64,000 bases of DNA from Blastococcus sp. CT_GayMR16 (GTDB taxonomy: Bacteria; Actinomycetota; Actinomycetes; Mycobacteriales; Geodermatophilaceae). The notes beneath the pieces are model-generated. The model made no database searches. It was not told the DNA's origin and was given only the letters and a program-made list of their open reading frames with translations. Below are positions 27,704 through 35,771 of this stretch, in pieces; position 1 is the first letter of the stretch; the number at the start of each line of letters is the position of its first letter. The stretch lies in assembly GCF_004570875.1 (NCBI RefSeq), contig NZ_SPQK01000013.1, positions 1 through 64,000 of the forward strand, written 5' to 3'. Made by a program: the position numbers and the translations under genes.

Positions 27704-29336
27704 CCTGCTCGCTGCCGAGGGCAGCATCGGTGAGCCGGCGATCAACATCTCGATCTTCGGCGTCTTCGTCCTGATCACGCTGGTCATCACGTTCCGGGCC
27801 AGCCGCAACAACAAGAGCGCCGCGGACTACTACGCGGCGGGCCGCAACATCAGCGGCACCCAGAACGGCCTGGCCATCGCGGGCGACTACCTGTCGGCTG
27901 CGTCGTTCCTGGGGATCGCCGGCGCCATCGCCGTCTACGGCTACGACGGCTTCCTGTACTCCATCGGCTTCCTCGTGGCATGGCTCGTCGCGCTGCTGCT
28001 GGTCGCCGAGCTCATGCGGAACACGGCGCGGTTCACGATGGCCGACGTCCTCGCCTTCCGGATGCGTCAGGCACCGGTGCGCATGGCGGCGGCGATCTCG
28101 ACCCTGGTCGTCTCGCTGTTCTATCTCCTCGCGCAGATGGCCGGCGCGGGCGGACTGGTCACCCTGCTGCTCGGCGTGAGCGGCGAGGCGGCGCAGGCCG
28201 TCGTCGTGACCGTCGTCGGCGCTCTGATGATCTTCTACGTGCTCGTCGGCGGCATGCGCGGCACGACGTACGTCCAGATCATCAAGGCCTCGCTGCTGAT
28301 CATCGGCGCCTTCGTGATGACCGTGTGGGTGCTCGGCAAGTACGGCTTCAACCTGTCGTCCCTGCTGGGCGGCGCGCAGGACAACGCCGCAGCGGGCCGG
28401 AACGTCCTCGCGCCGGGCGCGCAGTACGGCCTGACCAACACCTCGAAGCTGGACTTCGTCTCGCTGGGGCTGGCGCTCGTGCTCGGGACGGCGGGTCTGC
28501 CGCACGTGCTCATGCGCTTCTACACCGTGCCGACGGCGAAGGACGCCCGTCGCTCGGTCGTCTGGGCGATCTGGCTGATCGGGATCTTCTACCTGTTCAG
28601 CCTGGTGATCGGCTACGGCGCCGGTGCGCTGGTGGGTGCGGAGGAGATCCTCGCCGCGCCGGGCGCGGTCAACGCCGCTGCGCCGCTGCTGGCCTTCGAG
28701 CTCGGCGGCACCGCGCTGCTGGGCATCATCTCGGGCGTCGCCTTCGCGACGATCCTCGCGGTGGTCGCCGGGCTGACGATCACGGCGTCCGCGTCGTTCG
28801 CGCACGACGTCTACGCATCGGTGATCAAGAAGGGCAAGGTGTCGCCGAACGGCGAGGTCCGGGTCGCCCGGATCACCGCCGTCGTCATCGGCGCGATCGC
28901 CATCGGGCTGGGCATCCTGGCGCTCCAGGCAGGTCTGAACATCGCGTTCCTGGTGGCGCTGGCGTTCGCGATCGCCGCCTCGGCCAACCTGCCGACGATC
29001 CTCTACACGCTGTTCTGGAAGAAGTTCACCACCCAGGGCGCGCTGTGGTCGATCTACGGCGGGCTGATCGCCTGCGTCGGGCTGATCATCTTCTCGCCGG
29101 TGGTGTCCGGAGCGCCGATCGTGGAAGCGACGGGCAAGAGCACGTCGCTGTTCCAGAACGTGGACTTCCACTGGTTCCCGCTCAACAACCCCGGCCTGGT
29201 GTCGATCCCGCTCTCGTTCTTCCTGGGCTGGCTCGGCACGAAGCTGTCCAAGGAGCGCCCGGACGAGCTCAAGTCCGCCGAGCTCGAGGTCCGCGCGTTC
29301 ACCGGGATCGGGGCGGAGCAGGCCGTCCAGCACTGA
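27696..29336 (+). CDS. actP: sodium:solute symporter, ActP (acetate)-type
   Basis: A 546-residue integral membrane transporter of the SSS family with about 13 TM segments. RNNKSAADYYAAGRNISGTQNGLAIAGDYLSAASFLG and LPHVLMRFYTVPTAKDARRSV are hallmarks of the ActP cation/acetate symporter branch. It takes up acetate or other short monocarboxylates. Start is GTG 27696. Pairing with DUF485 supports the call. A large nested hairpin follows the stop. Confidence 0.9.
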   Translation: MPDLLAAEGSIGEPAINISIFGVFVLITLVITFRASRNNKSAADYYAAGRNISGTQNGLAIAGDYLSAASFLGIAGAIAVYGYDGFLYSIGFLVAWLVALLLVAELMRNTARFTMADVLAFRMRQAPVRMAAAISTLVVSLFYLLAQMAGAGGLVTLLLGVSGEAAQAVVVTVVGALMIFYVLVGGMRGTTYVQIIKASLLIIGAFVMTVWVLGKYGFNLSSLLGGAQDNAAAGRNVLAPGAQYGLTNTSKLDFVSLGLALVLGTAGLPHVLMRFYTVPTAKDARRSVVWAIWLIGIFYLFSLVIGYGAGALVGAEEILAAPGAVNAAAPLLAFELGGTALLGIISGVAFATILAVVAGLTITASASFAHDVYASVIKKGKVSPNGEVRVARITAVVIGAIAIGLGILALQAGLNIAFLVALAFAIAASANLPTILYTLFWKKFTTQGALWSIYGGLIACVGLIIFSPVVSGAPIVEATGKSTSLFQNVDFHWFPLNNPGLVSIPLSFFLGWLGTKLSKERPDELKSAELEVRAFTGIGAEQAVQH

Positions 29337-29354
29337 AACGGCGGTCGCGTGGCT

Positions 29355-29426
29355 CGCTTCCGGGGTTGTTCTCGCGTTTCAGGGGTTCTGCAGGACCCCG
29401 AGAGCGCGAAGAACACCCCGGAAGCG
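29355..29426 (+). terminator. nested hairpin terminator after actP
   Basis: The outer arms (29355-29376 and 29405-29426) share 11 perfectly paired terminal bases and nearly all of the rest with one bulge. Between them lies a second near-palindrome (29382-29399, GGGGTTCTGCAGGACCCC). Two stacked stems thus separate actP from the next gene. Confidence 0.65.
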
Positions 29427-29443
29427 CCCCGGGGCGACGTCGA

Positions 29444-29449
29444 TAGGGT
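29444..29449 (+). promoter_or_regulatory. leaderless-type -10 box
   Basis: TAGGGT lies 6 nt before GTG 29456 with no ribosome-binding site between them. Its placement right after the actP terminator supports an independent promoter for the next gene pair. Confidence 0.45.
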
Positions 29450-29455
29450 CCGCGG

Positions 29456-30556
29456 GTGACTGCCCGCATCGTCCTGTTCGGCGCGACCGGCTACACCGGC
29501 GCCCGCACCGCCGAGGCGCTCGTCGCCCGCGGTGCCCGCCCCGTCCTCGCCGGCCGTGATCCCGCGCGGCTCGCGCAGCTGGCCGAGCGGCTCGGCGGCG
29601 TGGAGACCGCACGCGCCGACGTGACCGATCCCCGCTCGGTGCGCGGTCTTCTCGGGCACGGCGACGTCCTGGTCACCACGGTCGGCCCGTTCCTCCGGCT
29701 CGGGCAGGCAGCGGTGGACGCCGCCGTGGCGGAGGGCGCCGTGTACCTGGACTCCACCGGAGAGCCGCCGTTCGTCCGCCGGCTCTTCGAGCACGACGCC
29801 GTGCGCGCGGCCGCCACGGGTGCCGCGCTGGTGCCGGCCTTCGGCCTCGATTACGTGCCGGGCAACCTCGCGGCCGCGCTCGCCCTGACCGAGGCCGGCA
29901 GGCGCGCGCACCGCCTCGACGTGGGCTACGCGATCGACGGTGCCTCGGGGCAGGCGTTCTCCCGCGGGACGCTGGTCTCGCTGATGGGCGTGCTGTTCGA
30001 ACCGGGTTTCGCCTTCACCGGGGGCCGGCTCGTGCCCGAGGCCGCGGGCCGCCGGATGTGGCGGTTCGAGGCGAACGGACGGACCCGCCGCGGGCTGTCG
30101 GTCGGTGGCTCGGAACACCTGACCATGCCGGGGCTCGCCCCGTCCCTGCGGGAGATCGGCGTGCACCTGGACTGGTTCGGCCCGCTGACCCCGGTGGCGC
30201 ACCGCCTGGCGCCGCTGTCCGGGCTGACCGGCCGGTTGCCCGGCGCGGAGCGGGTCGCCCAGCGGCTGGCCGGTTTCATCGGCGGACGGGTCAGCGAGGC
30301 GCCGTCGCAGGCGACCCTCGGGCGCGCCCGCACGCACACCGTGGCCGAGGTGCGGGACTCGTCCGGGGAGCTCGTCAGCCGCGTGCAGTTGACCGGGCCG
30401 GAGGCCTACGGGTTCACCGCGTCGATGCTCGCCTGGGGGGCGACCCGGGCGGCCGAGTCAGGCGTCCGAGGCACCGGCACGTTGGGCCCGGTGCAGGCCT
30501 TCGGCCTCGACGAGCTCACCGCCGGCGCCGCCGAGGCCGGCCTCGTCCGTTCGTGA
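29456..30556 (+). CDS. saccharopine dehydrogenase-like NAD(P)-binding protein
   Basis: A 366-residue oxidoreductase. The Rossmann opening is IVLFGATGYTGARTAEALVARG, and TTVGPFLRLGQAAVDAAVAEGAVYLDSTGE is characteristic of the saccharopine-dehydrogenase-like/trans-acting enoyl reductase family. These act on lipids in mycobacteria, while plain saccharopine reductases act on amino acids, so the substrate is open. It overlaps the MutL-type gene by 4 bp (GTGA), which suggests joint function. Confidence 0.82.
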   Translation: MTARIVLFGATGYTGARTAEALVARGARPVLAGRDPARLAQLAERLGGVETARADVTDPRSVRGLLGHGDVLVTTVGPFLRLGQAAVDAAVAEGAVYLDSTGEPPFVRRLFEHDAVRAAATGAALVPAFGLDYVPGNLAAALALTEAGRRAHRLDVGYAIDGASGQAFSRGTLVSLMGVLFEPGFAFTGGRLVPEAAGRRMWRFEANGRTRRGLSVGGSEHLTMPGLAPSLREIGVHLDWFGPLTPVAHRLAPLSGLTGRLPGAERVAQRLAGFIGGRVSEAPSQATLGRARTHTVAEVRDSSGELVSRVQLTGPEAYGFTASMLAWGATRAAESGVRGTGTLGPVQAFGLDELTAGAAEAGLVRS

Positions 30557-31788
30557 ACGTCGTCTGCGTCGACATCGGCTCCACGTACACGAAGGCCGCG
30601 GTGGTCGACGTCGCCACGGGGTCGCTGCTCGCCACCGCGCAGGCACCGACGACCGCCGACGTGGTGGACGGCGTCCTGGCGGCGACCGCCGGCTTCGACG
30701 ACGTCGCGGTCGTCGCCTGCTCCAGCGCGGGCGGTGGCCTGCGCCTGGTCGTCGTCGGCTACGAGGAGCTGATCAGCGCCGAGGCCGGGCACCGGGCGGC
30801 GCTGTCGGCGGGAGCCCGCGTGGTGCACGTCGCGGCCGGTCGCCTGGACGACGCCGCGCTGGCCTTGCTGCGGAACATCGCACCCGACGTGGTCCTCCTG
30901 GTCGGCGGTACGGACGGCGGCGAGGCCTCGGTGCTGCGGCACAACGCGGCCGCGCTCGCCGGGATGGACTGGTCCGTCCCGATCGTCCTGGCCGGGAACG
31001 CCGCTGTCCGCGACGAGGTGGCTGCTGTGCTCCGGGACGGCGGGCTGCCGGTGAGCGAGGCGGCCAACGTGCTGCCCGACATCGGCCGGCTCGCCCCCGA
31101 ATCGGCCCGGACGGCGATCCGCGAGGTGTTCCTGGAGCACGTGATCGGCGGTTCCCGGCTGTCCCGCGATCCCCGGCTGCGCACCTGGGTGCGGGCGGTG
31201 ACGCCGGACTCCGTCCTGGAGGGGGTCTCGGTGCTGGCCGGGCTGCGGTCGGCCGCGGCGGTGCCGGGCGTCGTCGTACTGGACGTCGGCGGCGCCACCA
31301 CCGACGTCTACTGCGTGCCCGACCCGGACGCCGAGCAGGCGACGCTGGGCCGGGAGGCGGTCGGCGTGCCCGCCCGCCGGCGCACGGTGGAGGGCGACCT
31401 CGGGGTGTCCTCGAGCGTCGAGGACCTGCGCGCGGCGGCCCGCGCCGAGGGCCTCGGCGTCGGCGACGACCCCCTGTCGCTGGGGGAGGCGGCTGCGACC
31501 GTGGCGCTCCGCCGGCACCTGCGGGCCGAGGGTGCCTACGGGCCGGGCGGTGCCGGAGCACGCGGAGTCGGCCTCGTCGTCCTCTCCGGCGGGGTCTTCC
31601 GGCACGCCGACCCCGCCGCCGTGGACGGCGTCGTCGCGCGCCTGGCCGCCGACCGCGGCGGAGCGGGGAGCGTGCTCACGGGAACGCAGGTCGTCGTCGA
31701 CCGCCGGTACGTGCTCGCCGCCGCGGGGCTGCTCGCCACGGACTACCCGGTGGCCGCGGCCGGTCTGCTCAGGGAGCTGGCCGGCTGA
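30553..31788 (+). CDS. glmL: MutL/GlmL-type B12-mutase accessory protein
   Basis: A 411-residue member of the ASKHA-fold GlmL/MutL family. CVDIGSTYTKAAVVDV is the first phosphate-binding motif, VVLLVGGTDGGEASVL and VVVLDVGGATTDVY the later ones. Family members accompany adenosylcobalamin aminomutases such as glutamate mutase and ornithine or lysine aminomutase, probably as reactivating chaperones. No mutase subunit is in the window, so this copy is an orphan beside a saccharopine-dehydrogenase-like gene. Start is GTG 30553. It is not the DNA-repair MutL. Confidence 0.82.
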   Translation: MNVVCVDIGSTYTKAAVVDVATGSLLATAQAPTTADVVDGVLAATAGFDDVAVVACSSAGGGLRLVVVGYEELISAEAGHRAALSAGARVVHVAAGRLDDAALALLRNIAPDVVLLVGGTDGGEASVLRHNAAALAGMDWSVPIVLAGNAAVRDEVAAVLRDGGLPVSEAANVLPDIGRLAPESARTAIREVFLEHVIGGSRLSRDPRLRTWVRAVTPDSVLEGVSVLAGLRSAAAVPGVVVLDVGGATTDVYCVPDPDAEQATLGREAVGVPARRRTVEGDLGVSSSVEDLRAAARAEGLGVGDDPLSLGEAAATVALRRHLRAEGAYGPGGAGARGVGLVVLSGGVFRHADPAAVDGVVARLAADRGGAGSVLTGTQVVVDRRYVLAAAGLLATDYPVAAAGLLRELAG

Positions 31789-31854
31789 ACGTCGCGGCCA
31801 CGGCGGCTCGTCGGGTGGGTCGCTCAGACCTTCGTTGACCCGCTCTTCAGCGTC

Positions 31855-32841
31855 CTACTGTTGTGCCGCGTCAGCTTGACCGGTGTCATCAGGCTGATCC
31901 TCTGGTACAGCCTCTTGTTCGGTCTCTTCCTCCTGATCGCCGTCGAGCCTCTCCGGAGGGGTAAGCAGCGCCTGCAAGAGCAGGCGTGCCGGGGCCGAGG
32001 TCCGCGGCCACGCCTGAAGCATGGCAACCCGCTCGGCCGAGAGCATGCGCCCGGTGATGTGAGGTTCGTTGGCGAACTTGTTCAGTTGTGCGTTGGTCTT
32101 CTTGTGGCTGTCGAGGAATGTGGCGCCGAGGAACGCGCTTATCGCCGTTCCGAGTGCTGTGAGACCCGCCGTCAGCCACGCGCTGTCCCCAGGGCCATTC
32201 AAGGCGATGATTGCCCCGGAGACCAGAATGATGAAGCCGACCGCACTGGAGACCTGCGCCATGCGGAAGGACGACCGCTGCTGTCGCTTGGTCATTTCTT
32301 GGTAGGCGTCTAACTGGCGCCGGTTCATGATGTACAAACGGCTCAGCGGGATCGTGCCGTCCATAGAGCCGGAGAGAGCCTGCAGTGCAGCCTCGGCCTG
32401 ATACTGCGCCTCGCGCTTCCTCCTCTCCCACAGGGACCAACGCGCCGAAATGTATGGAGCCACGCTCCAGGCCAAAGCTGCCGCGGAGAGCACCGCAATG
32501 ATCCACAGAACGTCGCGCCAATTTTCGTTCATCCCACCGCCTCGCCACCTAGTGGCCAGAAGGACGGTCGCGAAGGTGAGGAGTACGACGGACGCGGCCA
32601 ACGGCCAGGGGCGATTGCGCTTCACGAACCACGCGCGCTCGGGACTGTTCGCCCACAGCATCTTGTACGGATCATTTACATCGGGGCCATCCCGAAACCC
32701 GGAGTCAAGGCCCAGACCGCCCGAAGGGTCGTCGCCGCGGGACGTCACCCCTGGTGTGACCATCGGATAGTCCCGCGGCACCTCGCCATTTGGCTGCGGC
32801 TTGGCACCGTCGCCTGCCTCGTGACGTGTGGGCGTACTCAT
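31855..32841 (-). CDS. TRADD-N-associated 2-TM-type membrane protein
   Basis: A 328-residue protein with a disordered N-terminus (1-75), a TM pair (about 79-97 and 110-130), an amphipathic stretch (145-185, including LYIMNRRQLDAYQEMTKRQQ) and a second TM pair (196-214 and 220-242). It ends in a very acidic tail. The segment from IMNRRQLD through the last TM pair resembles the TRADD-N-associated membrane domain described in predicted prokaryotic conflict systems. Base composition is visibly less GC-rich than both flanks, suggesting transfer. No nuclease, NTPase or TIR gene is adjacent. Family call is from memory. Confidence 0.6.
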   Translation of the reverse strand: MSTPTRHEAGDGAKPQPNGEVPRDYPMVTPGVTSRGDDPSGGLGLDSGFRDGPDVNDPYKMLWANSPERAWFVKRNRPWPLAASVVLLTFATVLLATRWRGGGMNENWRDVLWIIAVLSAAALAWSVAPYISARWSLWERRKREAQYQAEAALQALSGSMDGTIPLSRLYIMNRRQLDAYQEMTKRQQRSSFRMAQVSSAVGFIILVSGAIIALNGPGDSAWLTAGLTALGTAISAFLGATFLDSHKKTNAQLNKFANEPHITGRMLSAERVAMLQAWPRTSAPARLLLQALLTPPERLDGDQEEETEQEAVPEDQPDDTGQADAAQQ

Positions 32842-32953
32842 GGTGCTTCGCTCTTGCTACTTGGGTCGTTCGAAGTTCCCTGCGACGTTTCCCCGTTCAT
32901 AGCCCCCCCATGGGTCCTGCGGAGGGACAGCATGGTGGATGCCTACCGAATTG

Positions 32954-34465
32954 TCAGCCCTCTCCTGCGCGGGGCGACGACATTCCCGGCCCGCGGGGAT
33001 TCCTCTCTCCGGACGCCAAGAGTGCACTTGCCCATTGCCCGGACGCGGCGGCGGTGAAGCTCGCGACGTCGTCGGCGGCCATGTCGATCGCCGCGTAGCC
33101 GCCGCGCCCGGCGCCCACGCAGGCCAGTACCGTGGCGAGCCCGGCGCGCCGTTGGAAGAAGGACTGCCGCACCTCCCAGCCGACGACCGCCCGGCGCTGC
33201 AGGAGCGCCTGCTCGCGCACCAGCCATCCGCTGCGGACGCTGAACGAACTCGGCCCGGTCGCGTGGCCCAGCGCGGCGTACCGGCCCAGCCCCAGCGGGA
33301 CGCCGAGGACGGCGAGCACCAGCCCGACGACCAGGACCCACCACCAGCCGGCCGTGACGATCGCGACCAGGCCGCCCGCCGCGACGAGCAGTCCGGCGGA
33401 GACCGCCCGCACGATCCGCCGGCGGCGTGCCGCGGGGGGATGAGCGACGAGCGGGCCGGGGTCCTCGACCAGCCGGCGGACGAGCGACCACGCCTCGGAA
33501 CGAGGGCCCAGCGGGAGCAGCTGCCCGCGCCGGGCCGCGTCGCCCAGGCCGGTCACCAGGGCGTTCACCCGCGCCGCGCGGACCAGCCGCATGCCGGCGC
33601 CCTCGGCCACGGTGGCGCCGCGGATCCGGTCGATCTCCAGCTCCGTGTGCCGCCGGGTGATCAGGCCCCGGACGGCGATCAGCGACCCGCCGCGCCGGAC
33701 CAGCCGGAAGCCCCAATTCACGACGGCGGCGCCCACGACCGAACCGACGAGCAGGACCAGTAGCGCGCCGACGACGACGATGACGAACGCCCGGACGCTG
33801 GCCAGCGCCTCCTCGTCGACGTCGGGCCGCAGGCTCTCCGGCAGCTCCTGCGCCAGCCGGAACAGGGCCCCGACCGCGGCCAGCGGAAGGGCGAGATAGC
33901 TGCCGACCAGCGGCGCGTAGAGCAGCCAGCGGTTGTCGAAGCGGCCGAACTCCTCCTCGGCGGGCTCGCGCTCGGCTCCGTCGTCCTGCCGTGCCGGGGC
34001 CTGGCGGTGGGTGAGGACGGCGGTGCGCAGCCGGTCGCCCTCGGCGCGCGAGACGCCGTCGACGACCAGTTCCTCGTCCTTGCCCGACACCGCCCCGGCA
34101 GCCGCGTCGACGCGTACCCGCACCAGGCCGAACAGCCGGTGCAGGATCGGTGTCTCGACCTCCACCCCGCGGATCCGGTCGTTGGGGACGGTGCGCACCG
34201 AGCGGGACAGCAGCCCCCGGGTGACGACGACGGAGCTCAGGCCGTCCGCGTAGCTGAACCGCCACCACGACAGCGCAGCCGTGCCGAGGGACAGCAGCGT
34301 CACACCGACGACGAGCGCGATGACCGTCGTCCGACCGCCGCCGAAGCCGGTGGCCGCAACGAGCGGGATGACGGCCGGCACGAACGCGCGGGCCTGCCGG
34401 AAGGTGATCGTGTGGACCAGGACGATGAACGGGGACGTCCGGCGGCCGACAGTTTCGGGGTTCAC
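32954..34465 (-). CDS. bacterial PH-domain membrane protein, YdbT-like
   Basis: A 503-residue protein with several TM pairs (for example about 12-60, 190-215 and 240-265, and about 355-400) and three bPH2-type domains, one after each hydrophobic block. Repeated RIRGVEVETPILHRLFGL and RIRGATVAEGAG segments are the bPH2 signature. The neighbouring gene encodes a single-domain partner, as in Bacillus ydbST. The B. subtilis pair protects against a SdpC-type toxin-like or YeeF-type challenge; here function is unknown. GTG 34465 overlaps the upstream gene by 4 bp. Confidence 0.85.
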   Translation of the reverse strand: MNPETVGRRTSPFIVLVHTITFRQARAFVPAVIPLVAATGFGGGRTTVIALVVGVTLLSLGTAALSWWRFSYADGLSSVVVTRGLLSRSVRTVPNDRIRGVEVETPILHRLFGLVRVRVDAAAGAVSGKDEELVVDGVSRAEGDRLRTAVLTHRQAPARQDDGAEREPAEEEFGRFDNRWLLYAPLVGSYLALPLAAVGALFRLAQELPESLRPDVDEEALASVRAFVIVVVGALLVLLVGSVVGAAVVNWGFRLVRRGGSLIAVRGLITRRHTELEIDRIRGATVAEGAGMRLVRAARVNALVTGLGDAARRGQLLPLGPRSEAWSLVRRLVEDPGPLVAHPPAARRRRIVRAVSAGLLVAAGGLVAIVTAGWWWVLVVGLVLAVLGVPLGLGRYAALGHATGPSSFSVRSGWLVREQALLQRRAVVGWEVRQSFFQRRAGLATVLACVGAGRGGYAAIDMAADDVASFTAAASGQWASALLASGERNPRGPGMSSPRAGEG

Positions 34466-34974
34466 GTCGCCTGGTCGCGGACCTGCTCCGCGCGGTGGGC
34501 GAGGTCGTCGGCCACGCGCTGGGCGACGTCGGCCTCCAGGTGCCAGACGCGCACGGTGCCCTGCGACGACGCCGTCAGCACCGCGACCGTGGACAGGCCG
34601 AACAGCTGCTGCAGGACGCCGCGGGTGACGTCGACGGTCTGGATGCGGGAGATCGGCACCAGCGTCCAGGTGCGGGTCAGCCAGCCGGTGAGCGTGTAGA
34701 CCGCGTCGGCGGTGACCTCCCAGTGGTGCACCCGGAATCGGAACCAGGGCCGCACGCCGATCGCCATGACCGCGTAGAGCACGGAAGCGGTCGGCACGAG
34801 CCAGCGCAGCACGGGGAACGGGCCGCCCAGGTCGTCGGGCACGAACATGATGAACAAGGTCGCGCCGATCCCGAGGAACAGCGACGCGATGACCCCCTCG
34901 GTCACCCAGAGACCGATCGCGGACCGGGAGAGCTGCCAGGCCGGTTGGCGGACGGGCGACGGGGCGGTGGTCAT
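34462..34974 (-). CDS. bacterial PH-domain membrane protein, YdbS-like
   Basis: A 170-residue protein with two TM segments (about 25-45 and 58-78) and one bPH2 domain (HHWEVTADAVYTLTGWLTRTWTLVPISRIQTVDVTRG, read in two parts). LQQLFGLSTVAVLTAS is the typical end of the fold. It overlaps the YdbT-like gene (GTGA). These proteins probably form a membrane complex. Confidence 0.85.
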   Translation of the reverse strand: MTTAPSPVRQPAWQLSRSAIGLWVTEGVIASLFLGIGATLFIMFVPDDLGGPFPVLRWLVPTASVLYAVMAIGVRPWFRFRVHHWEVTADAVYTLTGWLTRTWTLVPISRIQTVDVTRGVLQQLFGLSTVAVLTASSQGTVRVWHLEADVAQRVADDLAHRAEQVRDQAT

Positions 34975-35036
34975 CGGGCAGGCCGGCGGGTGAGGGACAT
35001 CGCCCCCATCCTCGCAGTGCCCGTCGGCGTGCCACG

Positions 35037-35378
35037 ATGGAGTGCGTGATGCCGCAGCAGGTTCCCACCGTGCCCGCCTCCGAGTTGCCGGCGGATGCCG
35101 TCGTCCTCGACGTCCGTGAGGACGACGAATGGGTGCACGGCCACATCGAGGGCGCGACCCACATCCCGATGGGCGACGTCCCGGCCCGTCTCGACGACCT
35201 TCCCGAGGGCGACCCGCTGTACGTGACCTGCCGCGGTGGCGGCCGGTCCGGGCGCGTGGCCGCGTGGCTCAACCAGAACGGCTTCGACGCGGTGAACGTC
35301 GGCGGCGGCATGGGCGAGTGGGAGGCCGCCGGCAAGCCGATGGTCAGCGAGACCGGCGAGCCCCCTTTCGTGCGGTGA
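35037..35378 (+). CDS. single-domain rhodanese-like protein
   Basis: A 113-residue rhodanese. VVLDVREDDEWVHGHIEGATHIPMGDV is the conserved opening, and the active-site Cys lies in YVTCRGGGRSGRVA (about residue 66), forming the six-residue loop needed for persulfide chemistry. NVGGGMGEWEAAGKP is the usual end. ATG 35049 (MPQQ) is an equally good start. It acts in cytoplasmic sulfur transfer or thiol sensing. Confidence 0.9.
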   Translation: MECVMPQQVPTVPASELPADAVVLDVREDDEWVHGHIEGATHIPMGDVPARLDDLPEGDPLYVTCRGGGRSGRVAAWLNQNGFDAVNVGGGMGEWEAAGKPMVSETGEPPFVR

Positions 35379-35771
35379 TCGCGGTGGCCGGGCCTGGCTG
35401 CCGGGTGGACGCCGCTGGGCGGGAGAGCTACCGGGCCGTGACTCCCGGTGCCGACACGCGGGCCGACGGAACGCATTCTGCGTACAACTCGGTAGAAGGC
35501 AATTCTGTTGACTCCGTCTCCGTCACGTGACGCATTGCGACGACCGCTCGGCGTGTTCGCGATTCCCTGAACGCTGAGTGAGCGCATTCACAAGATCGCT
35601 GCGTACGTTCCGGTCGTCGCAGCAGGACTACAGAGCTCGAGCGCACGTTCCAGGGGAGCGCACGTTCCAGGGGGAGTGCCTTTCTCGGCGGTTCGGTGAC
35701 TTTCCCTCACCGGCTGGCTGCGACGTCATGTCGGTGATCGCCCGTCGTGGGTGGTCGGTGAAAGGACGCGC
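35379..35771 (+). other. 393-bp gene-free regulatory stretch before the DUF4331 operon
   Basis: No credible gene is visible here; short open frames on both strands lack family-like sequence and start signals. The 35460-35640 part is less GC-rich than the surroundings. It contains a 12-bp palindrome CGTCACGTGACG (35521-35532) and three copies of GCGYACGTTCC (35601, 35641, 35658). A good ribosome-binding site (GAAAGGA) precedes the ATG at 35772. The length and motifs suggest a regulated promoter region for the operon downstream. Confidence 0.55.
35639..35672 (+). repeat. 17-bp tandem direct repeat
   Basis: Two perfect adjacent copies of GAGCGCACGTTCCAGGG (35639-35655 and 35656-35672). A related GCGTACGTTCC lies 40 bp upstream (35601-35611). 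Spaced direct repeats of this size in a promoter region are typical of transcription-factor binding sites. Confidence 0.7.

Noticed and set aside
31789-32953. Mobile element around the low-GC TRADD-N-like gene
   Set aside because: No transposase, integrase, terminal inverted repeats or target duplications are visible, so only transfer of the gene is suggested.
35468-35495. GGAAC followed 18 bp later by GGTAG as an ECF promoter
   Set aside because: The -10 half does not match the known GTT/CGTA types well enough, and the motif occurs once.
35521-35532. CGTCACGTGACG palindrome as a regulator site
   Set aside because: It is perfect, but short GC-rich palindromes around CACGTG are frequent by chance here. 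It is mentioned only as content of the gene-free stretch.
35428-35646. A 72-codon minus-strand open frame upstream of the DUF4331 operon
   Set aside because: No ribosome-binding site, no family-like composition, and it covers the direct repeats and palindrome that look regulatory.
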